A stretch of DNA of 50,534 nt, taken from Streptomyces sp. CBMA156. GTDB taxonomy: Bacteria; Actinomycetota; Actinomycetes; Streptomycetales; Streptomycetaceae. The notes beneath the pieces were generated by a model. That model was given only the letters and a program-made list of their open reading frames with translations, was not told the DNA's origin and ran no database searches. Location: NCBI RefSeq assembly GCF_014596515.1, contig NZ_MSJQ01000317.1, positions 1 through 50,534 on the forward strand, given 5' to 3'. The position numbers and the translations under genes were made by a program. Positions 26,162 to 33,634 of the stretch are shown in pieces (within the stretch, counting starts at the first letter, position 1; every line of letters starts with the position of its first letter).

Positions 26162-26980
26162 TCAGCGCGGCCGGTGGGCGACGGCGGCGAACATCGTCAC
26201 CGACAGGTGGAACGTCCCGGCCTCGGCGGCCGCGTCGAGGCCGGCGTAGAGCCGGTCGCGCTGCTCCTCGGTGATCAGGCCCCGGCCGACGGCCGCCGCG
26301 CCGAGCCCGCGGACGATCGGGCGGGCGACCGCGTGGGAGTCGTGCAGCAGGACGTCGCCGCCGAGGTGGTCGACGGTCAGCCCCGCCTCGACCAGCCGGC
26401 CCGCGAGGCTGCGTCCGGCGTCGGGCTGGGCGGCGGTGCCCTGGACGACGGTGGCCAGCGCGGGGCGGATCTCCGGGGCCGTCGGGTGCAGCACGAAGGT
26501 GGACCAGTCGGTGTCCAGCAGGGCGATCCGGCCGCCGGGGCGCAGCACCCGGGCCATCTCGGCGACGGCCCTCGCCGGATCGGTGAGGTGCTGGAGGACG
26601 CGTTCGCACCAGACCACGTCCGACTCGCCGTCGGGCAGCGGTAGTGCGAGCGCGTCGCCGTCCAGGAACCGGGCCCGGCTGCCGGCCTCGGCGGCGCGCT
26701 GCTCGGCGACGGCCCGCAGGCCGGGGTGGGGCTCGATGCCGATCGCGTCGCCCTCCGGGGCGACCGCCGCAGCGAGCACCTGCGTCTCCGAACCGGTGCC
26801 CGCGCCGACGTCCAGCGCCCGCTCCCCGGGGCGCGCGGCGAGCCGGTCGTGCGCCCAGGCGCGCAGCCGCCGTACCCCGGGGTTGGCGGCCTGCACGTCC
26901 AGCGCGGTGACCAGCCGCGCGGTGACCGCCGGGTCGCGGTTGGCGGAGTGGAAGGCCGAGGTGGGGCGCGGGTCCGTCAT
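26162..26980 (-). CDS. Class I SAM-dependent methyltransferase
   Basis: 272 aa, Methyltransf_11/UbiE-like. Motif I is ALDVGAGTGSETQVLAAAV (about 60-78), the acidic end of beta-2 is IGIEPHPGL, motif II is FLDGDALALPLPDGESDVVW, and motif III is VLRPGGRIALLDTDWSTFVL. The C-terminal region (VDHLGGDVLLHDSHAV) shapes the acceptor pocket. It methylates a small molecule that cannot be named. The ATG at 26980 is chosen as the last start before the fold; a longer frame runs into the intergenic region. Monocistronic, in the opposite direction to the small Cys protein. Confidence 0.85.
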   Translation of the reverse strand: MTDPRPTSAFHSANRDPAVTARLVTALDVQAANPGVRRLRAWAHDRLAARPGERALDVGAGTGSETQVLAAAVAPEGDAIGIEPHPGLRAVAEQRAAEAGSRARFLDGDALALPLPDGESDVVWCERVLQHLTDPARAVAEMARVLRPGGRIALLDTDWSTFVLHPTAPEIRPALATVVQGTAAQPDAGRSLAGRLVEAGLTVDHLGGDVLLHDSHAVARPIVRGLGAAAVGRGLITEEQRDRLYAGLDAAAEAGTFHLSVTMFAAVAHRPR

Positions 26981-27042
26981 GGCGCTCACCGTAACCGGAG
27001 GTGACGGCCCGTCCGTTCGTGCCCCACCGCGGCCCCCGGGGA

Positions 27043-27666
27043 TCAGTACAGCTTGTTCACGGCGGCGCGGACGGTCTCCTTGAAAGCGGGGACGTCGGGC
27101 TGGGTCCAGTTGCTCTCCCACTCGACGATGGCGACGGTGTTGCCGTCCCGGCCCACGCCGTACAGGAAGTTGCGGTAGCCCTCCCAGGCCGGGACCTTCC
27201 GGAGGTGCACGCCGCCGACCGTCGCGCCCTCCTCGACGTCGACCGTGCCGTGGTCCTGGCCGGTCACCACGGTGCCCGGGTAGGAGGCCTGGGTCCGGGC
27301 CGTGCAGCCCGCGTAGTACTGCCGGGCGGACTCGGCGACGGCGACGGCCTCGGCCTCGGTCGGCAGCACGATGACCTTCTCGAAGGCGGCGGCGGTCTCG
27401 GAGGTGAAGAACTCCGCGCTCCAGACACCGTCCTCGGGGAGGCCGTTGCGGTTCCAGTCGGAGAGGCAGTGGGGTTCGGCGTTCCAGCCGGGCTCGTCCG
27501 ACGGTCCGCCCTGCCAGGTGAGGGAGTCCGGGGGGAGGTCGGTGACGGCGAGCATGCCGGGCCGGGTGGCCTGTGCCTGTGCCTGGGTCGTGGCCTGGGC
27601 GGTCGCCGCGGCGATCAGCAGCGCGGCGGCCACCGCGCGCACCGCGGTCCTGGGCCTAGTCCTCAT
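27043..27666 (-). CDS. Secreted hypothetical protein
   Basis: 207 aa. Sec signal: RTRPRTAVRAVAAALLIAAA, followed by an Ala/Gln-rich cleavage region (TTQAQAQA). The mature domain has HCLSDWNRNGLPEDGVWSAE, FTSETAAAFEKVIVLPTEAE, an internal Cys (YYAGCTAR) and GNTVAIVEWESNWTQPDV. It looks like the small extracellular domains with one disulphide that are common in streptomycetes (sensor-like), function unknown. The ATG at 27666 has GGAGGTGG upstream. It is followed 62 nt later by the methyltransferase gene on the same strand and could be co-transcribed with it. Confidence 0.75.
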   Translation of the reverse strand: MRTRPRTAVRAVAAALLIAAATAQATTQAQAQATRPGMLAVTDLPPDSLTWQGGPSDEPGWNAEPHCLSDWNRNGLPEDGVWSAEFFTSETAAAFEKVIVLPTEAEAVAVAESARQYYAGCTARTQASYPGTVVTGQDHGTVDVEEGATVGGVHLRKVPAWEGYRNFLYGVGRDGNTVAIVEWESNWTQPDVPAFKETVRAAVNKLY

Positions 27667-27798
27667 CCGTCCACCTCCGGGTGTCGTCAGCTGCGCCCAG
27701 CATCGGTTGTGACGGAAGTGTGTGCGGGGACGGACACGAAGGGAGGCCGGAACACCGCTCCCGGGGCGCCGGATCCGGCCGAAAACAGCCGGGAGGGC

Positions 27799-27830
27799 TG
27801 GGAGTGGGAAGTCGGGCGGGCCGGCTCCCC
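27799..27830. terminator. GGAGTGGGAAG-type hairpin, copy 1 of 4
   Basis: gggaagtcgg (27806-27815) pairs with ccggctcccc (27821-27830), one mismatch and one wobble. It is one of four look-alike hairpins in this part of the window (others at 31248, 32266, 32978) and lies downstream of arsI. Confidence 0.5.
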
Positions 27831-27843
27831 ATGCCGGCTGGGT

Positions 27844-28284
27844 TCAGCTCGCGTCGCCGGTGCAGCAGGCGGCGGGGGCGCTGTCGGCGCTCTTGCCGAG
27901 GGTGTCGGCGTCGGACTTGACGACGTAGACCTCCCAGGGCTCCTTGCCGGGGGCGGTCACCCAGACCTTGTCCTGGACGGCGTAGCAGCAGGAGGTGTCG
28001 TTCTCCTCGAAGGTGGCGAGGCCGGCGTCCCGGAGGCGGGTGGTGGCGGCGGTGACCTGCTCGGTGGAGGCGACCTCGACGCCGAGGTGGTCCAGCCGGG
28101 TGTCCTCGCCCGGCTCGCCCTCGATGAGGACCAGCTTCAGCGGGGGCTCGGCGATGGCGAAGTTGGCGTAGCCGGGGCGGCGCTTGGCGGGTTCGGTGCC
28201 GAAGAGCTTGGAGTAGAAGGCGACGGAGCCTTCGAGGTCGGCGACGCGCAGGGCGAGCTGGACACGGGGCACGGTGGCCTCCAT
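27844..28284 (-). CDS. arsI: ArsI/CadI family metalloenzyme (C-As lyase-like)
   Basis: 146 aa, VOC fold. ArsI cleaves the carbon-arsenic bond of methylarsenite and aromatic arsenicals with Fe(II) and O2; CadI relatives respond to cadmium. Visible features are the first-strand RVQLALRVADLEGSVAFYSK, His in RLDHLGVEVAS and Glu in PWEVYVV as candidate Fe ligands (with Gln of RVQ), the vicinal Cys pair in ENDTSCCYAVQDKVW for trivalent arsenic, and a C-terminal CC (APAACC). The ATG at 28284 opens the fold directly. It is divergent from arsR across a 65-bp gap, so the same repressor should control it. The position in an ars locus favours ArsI over CadI. Confidence 0.9.
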   Translation of the reverse strand: MEATVPRVQLALRVADLEGSVAFYSKLFGTEPAKRRPGYANFAIAEPPLKLVLIEGEPGEDTRLDHLGVEVASTEQVTAATTRLRDAGLATFEENDTSCCYAVQDKVWVTAPGKEPWEVYVVKSDADTLGKSADSAPAACCTGDAS

Positions 28285-28349
28285 CAGGTTGAATCGATGC
28301 CTTTCGATGCAACCTTGCGCCCTGGATCGAAGTTCGTCAACATAGAGGC
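28285..28349. promoter_or_regulatory. Divergent ars promoter/operator
   Basis: Repeated TCGATGC boxes (within 28294-28310), the inverted arms TTCGAT (28303-28308) and ATCGAA (28326-28331), and ATCGAAGTTCGTC are candidate ArsR half sites. Toward arsR, TTGCGC-N17-CAACAT (28315-28343) ends 6 nt before the ATG. Confidence 0.5.
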
Positions 28350-28835
28350 ATGTCGAAACAGGAACTTCGGGTACTCGGCCAGGGCGACAGTCAGGACGGC
28401 CGCCGGGACGGTGGCCGGGACGACGGCGCGGACGTCGGACGGGACGGCTGCTGCCCCGGGCTGCTGAGCGCCCCGCTGGACGAGGCACAGGCCGCCGAAC
28501 TGGCGCCGCTGTTCAAGGCGCTGGGCGATCCGGTACGGCTGCGGCTGCTGTCGATGATCGCCTCCGGCGCGGGCGGCGAGGTGTGCGTCTGCGACCTGAC
28601 CCCGGCCTTCGACCTGTCCCAGCCGACGATCTCCCACCACCTGAAGCTGCTGCGCCAGGCCGGGCTGATCGACTCCGAGCGCCGGGGCACCTGGGTGTAC
28701 TACCGGCTGGTCCCCGCGACCACCGACCGTCTCGCGGGCATCCTCACCCGCCCGACGGGCGGTCCCGCCTCCGCCGAGTCGGTCTGCGCCGAGCCCACCT
28801 CCGCCGAGCCCGCCCGCGCCGGGGCCGGATCGTGA
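28350..28835 (+). CDS. arsR: ArsR family arsenic-responsive repressor
   Basis: 161 aa. The winged helix is clear: LFKALGDPVRLRLLSMIASG, then the metalloid-sensing motif EVCVCDLTPAF (two Cys in the DNA-recognition region), the recognition helix SQPTISHHLKLLRQAGLI and the wing ERRGTWVYYRLVP. Further Cys pairs (DGCCPG near residue 35) are possible additional As(III) ligands, as in other ArsR types. An N-terminal charged repeat tract and a C-terminal Ala/Glu/Pro tail (SAESVCAEPTSAEPARA) look disordered. It should repress both arsI and its own operon until trivalent arsenic binds. It ends in a GTGA overlap with arsB. Confidence 0.92.
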   Translation: MSKQELRVLGQGDSQDGRRDGGRDDGADVGRDGCCPGLLSAPLDEAQAAELAPLFKALGDPVRLRLLSMIASGAGGEVCVCDLTPAFDLSQPTISHHLKLLRQAGLIDSERRGTWVYYRLVPATTDRLAGILTRPTGGPASAESVCAEPTSAEPARAGAGS

Positions 28836-29926
28836 GCGCCGCCGGGCTGCCGCCGGCCCCCGCGGCCCGCCGGCTGTCGTTCACCGACCGCTACCTGGCC
28901 CTCTGGATCCTCGCCGCGATGGCCCTCGGCATCGGCCTCGGCCGGCTCGTCCCCGGCCTGGGCGACGCGCTCGCGAAGGTGACCGTCACCGGCGTCTCGC
29001 TGCCGATCGCGCTCGGCCTGCTGGTGATGATGTACCCGGTGCTCGCCAAGGTCCGTTACGACCGCCTCGACACCGTCACCCGCGACCGCCGTCTGCTGAT
29101 CCCCTCGCTGGTGCTGAACTGGCTGGTCGGGCCCGCCGTGATGTTCGCCCTCGCCTGGCTGCTGCTGCCCGACCTGCCGGAGTACCGCACCGGGCTGATC
29201 ATCGTCGGCCTCGCCCGCTGCATCGCCATGGTGATCATCTGGAACGACCTGGCCTGCGGCGACCGGGAGGCCGCCGCCGTCCTCGTCGCCCTGAACTCGG
29301 TGTTCCAGGTGGTCGCGTTCGGCGCGCTGGGCTGGTTCTACCTGTCCGTGCTGCCCGGCTGGCTGGGCCTGGAGCAGGCGGCGCTCGACGTCTCGGTCTG
29401 GGAGATCGCCCGCAGCGTGCTGATCTTCCTCGGCATCCCGCTCGCTGCCGGCTTCCTCACCCGCCGCCTGGGCGAGAAGGCGCGCGGCCGCACCTGGTAC
29501 GAGACCGCGCTGCTGCCGCGGATCGGCCCGTTCGCGCTGTACGGACTGCTGTTCACGATCGTCGTCCTGTTCGCCCTCCAGGGCCGGGCGATCACCGCGC
29601 GGCCCCTGGACGTCGCCCGGATCGCGCTGCCGCTGCTGGTCTACTTCGCCGTCATGTGGGCCGGTTCCCTGGCGCTGGGCCGCGCGGTGGGTCTGGAGTA
29701 CCCGCGCGCCACCACCCTCGCGTTCACCGCCGCGGGCAACAACTTCGAACTGGCCATCGCCGTCGCCGTCGCCACCTTCGGCGCGACCAGCGGGCAGGCC
29801 CTCGCCGGAGTCGTCGGGCCGCTGATCGAGGTGCCCGTCCTCATCGGCCTCGTCCACGTGGCGCTCGCCGCCCGCCGCTACTTCCCCCAGCCCGCCTCCG
29901 AAGCCGGAGGTTCCGCCCGTGCCTGA
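28832..29926 (+). CDS. arsB: ACR3 family arsenite efflux permease
   Basis: 364 aa with ten predicted membrane helices, the normal size for Acr3, which exports As(III) through the cytoplasmic membrane using the proton gradient. Family signatures are LPIALGLLVMMYPVLAKVRY, LVLNWLVGPAVMFALAWLLL, LARCIAMVIIWNDLACGD (the essential Cys within GLARC) and FTAAGNNFELAIAVAVATFG with the conserved Glu. GTG start fixed by the overlap with the arsR stop. arsC overlaps its end by 8 nt, so arsR-arsB-arsC is one translationally coupled operon. Confidence 0.95.
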   Translation: MSAAGLPPAPAARRLSFTDRYLALWILAAMALGIGLGRLVPGLGDALAKVTVTGVSLPIALGLLVMMYPVLAKVRYDRLDTVTRDRRLLIPSLVLNWLVGPAVMFALAWLLLPDLPEYRTGLIIVGLARCIAMVIIWNDLACGDREAAAVLVALNSVFQVVAFGALGWFYLSVLPGWLGLEQAALDVSVWEIARSVLIFLGIPLAAGFLTRRLGEKARGRTWYETALLPRIGPFALYGLLFTIVVLFALQGRAITARPLDVARIALPLLVYFAVMWAGSLALGRAVGLEYPRATTLAFTAAGNNFELAIAVAVATFGATSGQALAGVVGPLIEVPVLIGLVHVALAARRYFPQPASEAGGSARA

Positions 29927-30383
29927 GTTCGTGCCTGACACCGTGCCTGAGCCCGAGCCCACGCAGTCCATGCCGTCCAGGCCGTCGGTGCTGTTCGTCT
30001 GCGTGCACAACGCGGGCCGCTCCCAGATGGGTGCCGCCTTCCTCGCGTACCTCGGCGGCGACCGGGTCGAGGTCCGCTCGGCCGGTTCGGCGCCCGCCGG
30101 CACCGTCAACCCGGCCGTGGTCCTGGCGATGGGAGAGGTGGGGATCGACCTCGCCGCCGAGACGCCCAAGGTCCTCACCGCCGAGGCGGTCCGGGCCTCG
30201 GACGTGGTGATCACCATGGGCTGCGGCGACGCCTGCCCGTACTTCCCCGGAAAGCGCTACCTGGACTGGCAGTTGACGGACCCGGCCGGCCAGGGCGTCG
30301 AGGCCGTGCGTCCGATCCGCGACGAGATCGAGCGGCGCGTCCGCGGCCTGCTGGCGGAACTCGGCGTCACGCCCGCAGCGTGA
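29919..30383 (+). CDS. arsC: Arsenate reductase, low-molecular-weight phosphatase type
   Basis: 154 aa. The N-terminal 20 residues are a Pro/Glu-rich tail, then the LMW-PTP fold begins with VLFVCVHNAGRSQMGAAFLA, the CX5R phosphate/arsenate loop. The distal catalytic element GCGDACPYFPGKRYLDWQLT carries the Cys residues used in the disulphide relay and the Asp general acid. It reduces arsenate to arsenite with thioredoxin or mycothiol/mycoredoxin as donor; which one cannot be told here. GTG start with GGAGG about 8 nt upstream, overlapping the arsB stop region. A hairpin (30388-30413) ends the operon. Confidence 0.93.
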   Translation: MPEFVPDTVPEPEPTQSMPSRPSVLFVCVHNAGRSQMGAAFLAYLGGDRVEVRSAGSAPAGTVNPAVVLAMGEVGIDLAAETPKVLTAEAVRASDVVITMGCGDACPYFPGKRYLDWQLTDPAGQGVEAVRPIRDEIERRVRGLLAELGVTPAA

Positions 30384-30387
30384 GGAG

Positions 30388-30413
30388 GGGAGTGAGGCGA
30401 ACGCCTCACTCCC
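30388..30413 (+). terminator. Hairpin closing the ars operon
   Basis: gggagtgaggcg pairs with cgcctcactccc (12-bp complementarity with only AA between, so the innermost pairs open). It starts 4 nt after the arsC stop. Confidence 0.75.
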
Positions 30414-30563
30414 GACACGCGTGCATCGGCGACCGCCGCGCCTGTCCGGAACGTGACGTCGTGTATCCGCCAGTGCCGGTGGCCCCGCTCGGCGAGGGTC
30501 GGTGCAGGCTCGTGGTCCTGATCGCGGGCCGGTCCACTCTGCACTCCGTGAAAGGCACCGCGC

Positions 30564-31202
30564 ATGCACGTCGTCCCCGGGCTCAAGGTCCTGTACTTCG
30601 GAACCCCGGTGGTGCTGGTCAGCACCCTCAACGAGGACGGCACGGCGAACCTCGCGCCGATCTCCTCGGCGTGGTGGCTGGGCCAGTCCTGCATGCTCGG
30701 CCTCGGCAACAAGGCCCAGACCACCGCGAACCTACGGCGGGAGGGCGAGTGCGTGCTCAACCTGCCCTCGTCGGCGATGGTCGACGCCGTCGACCGGATC
30801 GCGCTCACCACCGGGAAGCCGGCCGTACCGGACTACAAGGTGGCGCAGGGCTACCGGTACGAGCCGGACAAGTTCCCGACGGCCGGGCTGACCGAGCAGG
30901 CGTCGGATCTGGTCCGGGCTCCCAGGGCGGCGGAGTGCCCGGTCCAGCTGGAGTGCAGGGTCGTCTCGGCCCACCCCTTCGGCGTTCCCGAGCCGCACGC
31001 CACCGCCTTCCAGGTCGAGGTCCTCCGCGCCCACGTGGAGGAGGAGTTGGTCATCCCCGGGACGCACTACGTGGACCCGCTCGGCTGGGACCCGCTGATC
31101 ATGAAGTTCTGTGAGTTCTTCGGTGGCGGGCAGAACGTCCACCCGTCGAGGCTCGCCGAGGGCTGGAACATGCCGCACGGACTCCGGTCGGCGGCCGCCT
31201 GA
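30564..31202 (+). CDS. Flavin reductase-like (DIM6/NTAB) domain protein
   Basis: 212 aa, split-barrel FMN-binding fold. VLYFGTPVVLVSTLNEDGTA and NLAPISSAWWLGQSCMLGLG match the N-terminal FMN-binding region of flavin reductase-like proteins. ANLRREGECVLNLPS and the CPVQLECRVVSAHPFG strand complete the barrel. Such proteins reduce free flavin with NAD(P)H for a partner oxygenase, or act on their own substrate. No Shine-Dalgarno stands out before the ATG. It is separated from ars by a hairpin and about 150 bp without a gene, so it is probably not part of that operon. Confidence 0.85.
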   Translation: MHVVPGLKVLYFGTPVVLVSTLNEDGTANLAPISSAWWLGQSCMLGLGNKAQTTANLRREGECVLNLPSSAMVDAVDRIALTTGKPAVPDYKVAQGYRYEPDKFPTAGLTEQASDLVRAPRAAECPVQLECRVVSAHPFGVPEPHATAFQVEVLRAHVEEELVIPGTHYVDPLGWDPLIMKFCEFFGGGQNVHPSRLAEGWNMPHGLRSAAA

Positions 31203-31247
31203 ACCGGCGCCCGGCGGCCACCCCCGGCGCGAGCCGGCAGGGCGTTC

Positions 31248-31285
31248 GGGGAGTGGGAAGCCGGCCAGACCGGCTCCCACTCCCC
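31248..31285. terminator. GGAGTGGGAAG-type hairpin, copy 2 of 4
   Basis: ggggagtgggaagccgg (31248-31264) pairs with ccggctcccactcccc (31270-31285) with one bulged A. It lies between the convergent flavin reductase-like and Ig-like genes. Confidence 0.75.
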
Positions 31286-31320
31286 GGGTGCCAACAGGTG
31301 GTGCCCGATGGACGGTTCGG

Positions 31321-31662
31321 CTAGACGCCGACCGCGGTGCCGGCGTGGGCGGAGGCGGCCTGGTACTCGTCGTCGCCCTCGAACCGGGCTTCGCAGCCCG
31401 TGGTGAGGGTGCTGGCGACGATGACCGGGTCGAGGATCTTGGAGCCGGAGTTCAGCTTGGCGATCCCGCTCTGGTCGGTGGTCGCGGAGCCGACCCGCTG
31501 GCCGCTCGCGGTGCTGTAGAACGTGACCTGCCGCCCCACGATCGGCTTGCCGTCCGCGTCGGTCAGGGTGGCCTCGAAGTCGCCGCTGATCGGTGCGTTG
31601 GCGACCACGTGGCCGCCTACCGTGCGTGCCTTGAGCTGGACTGCCTTCTTCTCGGTAGTCAT
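31321..31662 (-). CDS. Single Ig-like (Big-type) domain protein without signal peptide
   Basis: 113 aa. SGDFEATLTDADGKPIVGRQ, TFYSTASGQRVGSATTDQSG, IAKLNSGSKILDP and a Cys-containing TTGCEARFEGDDEYQAASAH follow the pattern of bacterial Ig-like (Big_3/invasin-type) repeats normally found in long secreted proteins. Here one domain stands alone with a short polar N-terminus (MTTEKKAVQLKARTVGG) and no signal, so it may stay cytosolic or be exported by another route. The ATG at 31662 has GGGAGGTC upstream. The 198-bp gap before the next plus-strand gene holds nothing convincing. Function unknown. Confidence 0.75.
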   Translation of the reverse strand: MTTEKKAVQLKARTVGGHVVANAPISGDFEATLTDADGKPIVGRQVTFYSTASGQRVGSATTDQSGIAKLNSGSKILDPVIVASTLTTGCEARFEGDDEYQAASAHAGTAVGV

Positions 31663-31860
31663 GGCGTGACCTCCCGGATGCTCTGGGCTACTGCTTCCAC
31701 CGTAGGCACGTCCGCGAGGGCCTGCACCCGGGCCGCATCGCCGCAGGTCAGGCGAACAGGAGGTGGACGTCGTACCGGGCCGGGGAGCCGGTGTCGGCAA
31801 CCACGTTCCCGCCCGGCGAAGGCTTGGTGCGCAAGGTGCGGATGGGGAAGACTCGCACGC

Positions 31861-32244
31861 ATGGTTTCGGTGTTGCAGAACGTGGCGATCGACTGTGCGG
31901 ATGCCTATGGGCTGGCGCGGTTCTGGAGCGGTGTGATGGGCCGTCCGCTGGAGGCCGACTGCCGGCCGGGGGACCGGGAGACGCAGGTGCTGCTGGCGGG
32001 CGGCCTGGTGCTGTACTTCAACGAGGTGCCCGAGGCCAAGACGGTCAAGAACCGGGTGCACCTGTGTCTGCGGCCGGAGACCTCGCGCGACGAGGAGGTG
32101 GAGCGGCTGTTCGGCCTCGGTGCCACGCTCGTCGCCGATCACCGGAAGCCCGACGGTGCGGGCTGGGCCATCCTCGCCGACCCCGAGGGCAACGAATTCT
32201 GTGTCCTGCGCAGCGAGTCCGACCGGGCCGCCGCGCATCCCTGA
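31861..32244 (+). CDS. VOC family (glyoxalase-like) protein
   Basis: 127 aa, one vicinal-oxygen-chelate domain pair. VLQNVAIDCADAYGLARFWS opens with the typical beta-alpha unit, followed by VLLAGGLVLYFNEVPEAKTV, NRVHLCLRPE (His ligand position) and the C-terminal GAGWAILADPEGNEFCVLRS with the usual Glu. This is the streptomycete type often annotated as glyoxalase or bleomycin-resistance-like; the substrate is unknown and some members lack metal. The ATG start has no strong Shine-Dalgarno. The frame is open upstream but there is no sign of coding there. Confidence 0.85.
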   Translation: MVSVLQNVAIDCADAYGLARFWSGVMGRPLEADCRPGDRETQVLLAGGLVLYFNEVPEAKTVKNRVHLCLRPETSRDEEVERLFGLGATLVADHRKPDGAGWAILADPEGNEFCVLRSESDRAAAHP

Positions 32245-32265
32245 CGCTCGCGCGGGGGAGGACGC

Positions 32266-32305
32266 GGGGAGTGGGGGAGCCGGCTCGGTCGGCTTCCCAC
32301 ATCCC
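32266..32305. terminator. GGAGTGGG-type hairpin, copy 3 of 4
   Basis: ggggagtgggggagccg pairs with cggcttcccacatccc around a short loop, with two imperfect positions. It lies just after the VOC gene and before the Shine-Dalgarno of the next gene. Confidence 0.6.
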
Positions 32306-32323
32306 GGTGGCTGGAGGGCCTTG

Positions 32324-32968
32324 ATGTCGGTGGCGGACATGATGGAATCGGCGATCGCCGGCATACGGCGGGAGGGCTACGATCCGGCGGCGCTGGCGGG
32401 CGAGAGCTGCGTCCGGACGTTCGCCGACCTCCTGCGGACCGGATCGCGGAACTGGCAGCTGGTCGCCGACGCGGTCGCCGCCACTCCGCCCGATGTCGAG
32501 CTGGCAGGCCGGATCCTGCGGACGAAGCTGACGTTCGAGGACGACCGCAATCCTCACGTCACCTCCTTCGAGCAGGACGTACGGATCGCCAGGGACTCCA
32601 GGGCCCAGGGACACCGACTCGGGAGCGACGCGTTCCTGCTGGCGGTCGGGCCGGTGCGGCCGGCGCTGTACCGGGCCCAACTGGCTGCCGTCGGCGCTGT
32701 GGACGCCGCGCTGTCCGAGGCCTCCGAGCTGGCGGGACTGCCCGGCCGGGCCGACGAGCTGCGGGGCCGGGCCGACCGGGCCCGCACCTCCTGGGGCAGG
32801 AGGCGGCTGGAGCAGCGGACGGCCGAACTCGACGGCCGGGCGGCCACCCTGGCGGCGGGCCGGGAGGATCGGGTCGGGCAGGCGCAGGAGGAGGTCGCCC
32901 GGTTCGTCGCGGACGTGGCCGCGACCGTGGCGCTGTTCGACGGCACCTTCGGGATCGACAGCCGGTAG
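32324..32968 (+). CDS. Helical hypothetical protein
   Basis: 214 aa, no signal or membrane segment. Sequence is mostly helical: a first part (SVADMMESAIAGIRREGYDP, TGSRNWQLVADAVAATPPDV) and a long Arg/Glu/Ala-rich second part (ADELRGRADRARTSWGRRRL, EQRTAELDGRAATLAAGRED) likely to be a coiled coil. The family was not recognised. The ATG is set by GGAGGG 8 nt upstream. The preceding hairpin leaves about 20 nt for a promoter, so read-through from the VOC gene is likely. Confidence 0.65.
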   Translation: MSVADMMESAIAGIRREGYDPAALAGESCVRTFADLLRTGSRNWQLVADAVAATPPDVELAGRILRTKLTFEDDRNPHVTSFEQDVRIARDSRAQGHRLGSDAFLLAVGPVRPALYRAQLAAVGAVDAALSEASELAGLPGRADELRGRADRARTSWGRRRLEQRTAELDGRAATLAAGREDRVGQAQEEVARFVADVAATVALFDGTFGIDSR

Positions 32969-32977
32969 ACCGGTGAC

Positions 32978-33012
32978 GGAGTGGGGAGTCGGTGGGGCCG
33001 ACTTCCCACTCC
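32978..33012. terminator. GGAGTGGGAAG-type hairpin, copy 4 of 4
   Basis: ggagtggggagtcgg (32978-32992) pairs with ccgacttcccactcc (32998-33012), one wobble, loop TGGGG. It lies between convergent genes. Confidence 0.75.
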
Positions 33013-33030
33013 TGGTGGGTTCGGTGGGGT

Positions 33031-33519
33031 TCAGGGGGTGTCGGGGGTGGTGGCCGGATCGGTGGTGGGGGCGGGGTCGGGGAGGTCGATCTCGGCCCAT
33101 ACGGTCTTGGCGTTGGGGTGGCGGGGGATGGTGCCCCAGCGGTGACAGAGGGCGTCGATGAGGGTGAGGCCGCGTCCGGTCTGGGCGTTGAGGGTGTGGA
33201 CGAGGGGGAGGACGGGGAGTCTGTCGCCCCTGGGGTCGCTGATCTCGATGCGGAGGGTGGTGCCCCGGCGCACGGTGGTGGTGAGGGAGAGGTGAAACTC
33301 GAACCCGCGCCCCGGAACGCGTCCGTGCGTGGTCGCGTTGGCGGCCAGCTCGGCGATGACCAGCAGGGCGCAGTGGAAATGCTCGGTGTGGGTGGAGTCC
33401 AGCTTCCAGTCGGTGAGTTGACGCCTCGCCAGGCGTCGGCAGATCGCCGCGCCCTTGGGGGTGGCGTTGAGGAGGGTGGTGTGGGGCTGGGGGTTGTCGA
33501 GGGGGATTTCGGTCGTCAT
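33031..33519 (-). CDS. ATP-binding anti-sigma-type (RsbW/SpoIIAB-like) protein
   Basis: 162 aa, GHKL histidine-kinase-like ATPase domain. The N box is VIAELAANATTHGRV, G1 is EISDPRGDRLPVL and G2 is TGRGLTLIDALCHRWG. The length and N-terminal CRRLARRQLTDW fit the small streptomycete serine-kinase/anti-sigma group rather than a full sensor kinase. These proteins often neighbour XRE/DUF5753 and DUF397 genes, as in the whiJ and abaA-type loci that influence development. ATG 33519; it is divergent from the XRE gene across 115 bp. Whether it binds a sigma factor or the XRE protein is unknown. Confidence 0.88.
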   Translation of the reverse strand: MTTEIPLDNPQPHTTLLNATPKGAAICRRLARRQLTDWKLDSTHTEHFHCALLVIAELAANATTHGRVPGRGFEFHLSLTTTVRRGTTLRIEISDPRGDRLPVLPLVHTLNAQTGRGLTLIDALCHRWGTIPRHPNAKTVWAEIDLPDPAPTTDPATTPDTP

Positions 33520-33634
33520 GGGAGATAAGCGTGGCGGCGCGGAAGTACCCTGACCATGCATTCGGCAAGCACGGAGAGTGCCTGTATGAGTGCGGACGGC
33601 TTTCGTGCGGCTCAAGCACAGAAGGGTGACCACG

